From the NCBI RefSeq assembly GCF_014490785.1, contig NZ_CP051488.1, positions 3,534,001 through 3,598,000 of the forward strand: DNA of 64,000 nt, read 5' to 3'. This document shows, in pieces, positions 61,901 to 64,000 of the stretch (position 1 is its first letter; the number at the start of each line of letters is the position of its first letter). The position numbers and the translations under genes are program-made. This DNA comes from Kosakonia sp. SMBL-WEM22. Lineage in GTDB: Bacteria; Pseudomonadota; Gammaproteobacteria; Enterobacterales; Enterobacteriaceae. The notes under the pieces were generated by a model. It saw nothing but the letters and a program-made list of their open reading frames with translations, had not been told where the DNA came from and did not search any database.

Positions 61901-62779
61901 TTACAGCAGACCGGCATGCTTAAGCGCCGCACGAACCACCTCACGACCGTGGTCGGTAATCGGTGTCATCGGCAAACGCAGCGTATCGGTTGCCACAAGT
62001 CCCAACTCCTTACATGCCCATTTGACCGGGATCGGATTGGGTTCGACAAATAGTTTGTTGTGTAACGGCATCAGACGCTGGTTAATCGCGCGGGCATCGG
62101 CAAACTGCCCTTCAGCGGCCAGTTTGCACATCTCGGCCATTTCGCGCGCCGCCACGTTGGTGGTGACGGAAATCACACCGTGACCGCCGAGCTGCATGAA
62201 GTCCATCGCCGTGGCGTCGTCGCCGCTCAGCAGGATAAAGTCGTCTGAAACCAGCTCTTTGATCTGGTGAACACGACTTAAGTTCCCGGTCGCTTCTTTA
62301 ATACCGATAATATTTTTGACTTCCGCCAGGCGTCCCACGGTTTCCGGCAGCATATCGCAGCCAGTGCGCGACGGCACATTATACAGAATCTGCGGCAGGT
62401 CAGTATGTTCGGCGATGGCTTTGAAGTGCTGGAACAGACCTTCCTGCGTCGGGCGGTTGTAATAGGGGGTAACGGTGAGGCAGCCAACGATGCCGCTGTT
62501 ATTGAAACGCTGCGTCAGGCTGATGGCTTCGGCGGTGGCGTTTGCGCCCGTGCCGGCAATAACAGGAATGCGCCCGTCAGCCAGCTCAACCGTCAGTTCA
62601 ACCACATCAGCATGCTCGTCGTGGCTCAGGGTTGCGGATTCGCCGGTAGTCCCTACCGAAACGATCGCCGAGGTTCCACTGGCGACATGATAATCAATCA
62701 GTTTCTTCAGGCTTGACCGGCAGACTTTACCTTGCGAATCCATCGGCGTAATAAGCGCAACAATACTTCCCGTGAACAT
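61901..62779 (-). CDS. dapA: DapA, 4-hydroxy-tetrahydrodipicolinate synthase
   Basis: A 292-residue TIM-barrel enzyme, the first committed step of lysine/DAP synthesis. The Schiff-base lysine is in IIGIKEATGN (about residue 161), and the TTGES motif (about 44-48) and Tyr133 (QILYNVPSRTG) complete the site. It is divergent from gcvR. Confidence 0.97.
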   Translation of the reverse strand: MFTGSIVALITPMDSQGKVCRSSLKKLIDYHVASGTSAIVSVGTTGESATLSHDEHADVVELTVELADGRIPVIAGTGANATAEAISLTQRFNNSGIVGCLTVTPYYNRPTQEGLFQHFKAIAEHTDLPQILYNVPSRTGCDMLPETVGRLAEVKNIIGIKEATGNLSRVHQIKELVSDDFILLSGDDATAMDFMQLGGHGVISVTTNVAAREMAEMCKLAAEGQFADARAINQRLMPLHNKLFVEPNPIPVKWACKELGLVATDTLRLPMTPITDHGREVVRAALKHAGLL

Positions 62780-62924
62780 GGGCCATCCTCTGTGCAAACA
62801 AGAGCCTCAATGGTACGTGCGGTGCCGTAAGAAAAGCAAGAGACCTGACGGTCTGTGGCGGTTGTATGCCGGTTTTTTTTATGCTTTCCTTATGATTACC
62901 TCATGTTTGACAGGAAGCTCAGGT

Positions 62925-63500
62925 TTGACAACCTCACCACAACACTTTTTGGTTATCACTGCGCTGGGGGCCGACCGGCCTGGCATTGTGAATACGATCA
63001 CACGCCATGTCAGCAGCTACGGTTGTAATATTGAAGACAGCCGGCTGGCGATGCTGGGAGAAGAGTTCACCTTTATTATGCTGCTTTCAGGGTCGTGGAA
63101 CGCTATTACCCTTATCGAATCGACCCTGCCGCTGAAAGGCGCCGAACTGGATCTGTTGATTGTGATGAAGCGTACCGAGGCTCGCCCGCGTCCTGATATG
63201 CCCGCCACCGTTTGGGTGCAGGTTGACGTACCGGATTCTCCCCATTTGATTGAACGCTTTACGGCGTTATTCGATGCTCACGAGATGAATATTGCCGAGC
63301 TGGTCTCCCGCACTCAGCCCGCCAGCGCCGATGGTGTTCCGCAACTCTTTATTCAGATTACCGCCCACAGCCCCGCGTCGCGGGACGCATCAAATATTGA
63401 GCAGGCGTTTCGGGCGCTCTGTACAGAATTGAATGCGCAAGGCAGTATAAACGTCGTCAACTATTCTCAGCATGATGAACAGGATGGAGTGAAGCAATGA
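62925..63500 (+). CDS. gcvR: GcvR, glycine-cleavage system repressor protein
   Basis: A 191-residue protein with two ACT domains (about residues 8-85 and 95-175). It binds GcvA in the absence of glycine and represses gcvTHP. A TTG start (L-TTSPQHFLVITALGAD) is preferred: it has AGGA 8 bases upstream and gives the K-12 length and alignment. An ATG 11 codons earlier (62892) is the alternative. bcp overlaps its stop by 4 bases. Confidence 0.92.
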   Translation: MTTSPQHFLVITALGADRPGIVNTITRHVSSYGCNIEDSRLAMLGEEFTFIMLLSGSWNAITLIESTLPLKGAELDLLIVMKRTEARPRPDMPATVWVQVDVPDSPHLIERFTALFDAHEMNIAELVSRTQPASADGVPQLFIQITAHSPASRDASNIEQAFRALCTELNAQGSINVVNYSQHDEQDGVKQ

Positions 63501-63967
63501 ATCCACTGAAAGCCGGTGATATCGCACCGAAATTTAGCTTGCCCGATCAGGACGGTGAACAAGTAAATTTAGCCGACTTCCAGGGACAGCGTGTTCTGGT
63601 CTATTTCTACCCGAAAGCCATGACACCGGGTTGTACCGTCCAGGCCTGCGGCCTGCGCGATAACATGGATGAGCTGAAAAAAGCAGGCGTGGAAGTTCTC
63701 GGTATCAGCACTGATAAACCGGAAAAACTCTCCCGCTTCGCCGAGAAAGAGCTGCTCAACTTTACCCTGCTGTCCGATGAAAGCCATGAAGTGTGCCAGC
63801 AATTTGGCGTCTGGGGTGAGAAGACCTTTATGGGGAAAACTTACGACGGCATTCACCGCATCAGTTTTCTGATTGATGCCGCGGGCACCATTGAACATGT
63901 GTTTGATGACTTTAAAACCAGTAATCACCACGATATCGTCGTGAACTGGTTAAAAGAGAACGCCTAA
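63497..63967 (+). CDS. bcp: Bcp, thiol peroxidase (peroxiredoxin)
   Basis: A 156-residue thioredoxin-dependent peroxiredoxin. The peroxidatic cysteine is in MTPGCTVQACGLRDNMDEL (Cys46), and the resolving cysteine is Cys51 in the same stretch. It reduces hydroperoxides in the cytoplasm. Its ATG overlaps the gcvR stop (ATGA), so the two are co-translated. The last 33 bases of the window hold nothing recognised. Confidence 0.97.
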   Translation: MNPLKAGDIAPKFSLPDQDGEQVNLADFQGQRVLVYFYPKAMTPGCTVQACGLRDNMDELKKAGVEVLGISTDKPEKLSRFAEKELLNFTLLSDESHEVCQQFGVWGEKTFMGKTYDGIHRISFLIDAAGTIEHVFDDFKTSNHHDIVVNWLKENA

Positions 63968-64000
63968 ACGCCCCCCCTCTTCTGCTGCGGGCAACCCGTC

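Noticed and set aside
1..64000. CRISPR array, prophage, insertion sequence, toxin-antitoxin or secretion system
   Set aside because: No regularly spaced repeats, transposase, integrase, phage structural genes or defence-gene clusters are recognisable anywhere in the window.

Overview
The window is chromosomal DNA of a member of the Enterobacteriaceae close to Enterobacter, Kosakonia or Klebsiella. Most genes read as orthologues of E. coli K-12 genes in K-12 order. The left end carries the romA-ramA/ramR locus, which K-12 lacks and Klebsiella, Enterobacter and Salmonella have. I see no prophage, insertion sequence, CRISPR array or secretion system. Genus assignment from sequence alone is uncertain.

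Layout. (1) 1-16.3 kb is a regulatory, transport and sensing block: ramA (cut by the window edge), romA, divergent ramR with a RamR operator, a YjbR-family gene, a divergent regulator/MFS exporter pair, pheP, a dCache chemoreceptor, a DUF2534 membrane protein, a TonB-dependent siderophore receptor, ybdK, a NIT-domain chemoreceptor, ybdJ and a nitroreductase. (2) 16.3-19.3 kb holds gltX, the tRNA cluster Val-Val-Val-Lys, a broken second copy of the tRNA-Lys 3' end, two tandem REP units and a FlxA-like gene. (3) 19.2-39.6 kb is K-12-like: yfeR/yfeH, ypeB, ligA, zipA, cysZ, cysK, ptsHI-crr, pdxK, cysM, cysAWTP, yfeX, yfeY, ypeA, amiA, hemF. (4) 39.6-40.05 kb is a gene-free repeat cluster where K-12 has the eut operon. 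(5) 40.05-64 kb holds maeB, talA-tktB, an unrecognised secreted protein, ypfG, nudK, aegA, acrD, ypfM, yffB-dapE-ypfN, ypfH, tmcA, ypfJ, purC, dapA-bamC, and gcvR-bcp.

How the genes work together. Sulfur assimilation is concentrated here: sulfate/thiosulfate uptake (CysPTWA, CysZ) and both cysteine synthases (CysK, CysM). Central carbon genes include the PTS core, malic enzyme, transaldolase A and transketolase. Three genes (both chemoreceptors and the FlxA-like gene) have promoters resembling the flagellar sigma-28 type, so part of the region joins the motility regulon. The NIT-domain chemoreceptor also has a perfect FNR palindrome upstream. Efflux and its control are represented by ramA/ramR, a BaeR-type box in front of acrD, and the MFS pair.

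Compared with K-12, several blocks are missing: xapABR-yfeN, ucpA-murRQP-pbp4B, the eut operon and narQ. The pheP/ybdK block, at 13 min in K-12, lies directly against gltX (54 min). No clear new multi-gene system was found. The most unusual items are the interrupted tRNA-Lys 3' remnant, the palindromic element between hemF and maeB, a leader-peptide/stem-loop/terminator transcript upstream of ybdK, and the unrecognised cysteine-containing secreted protein after tktB.
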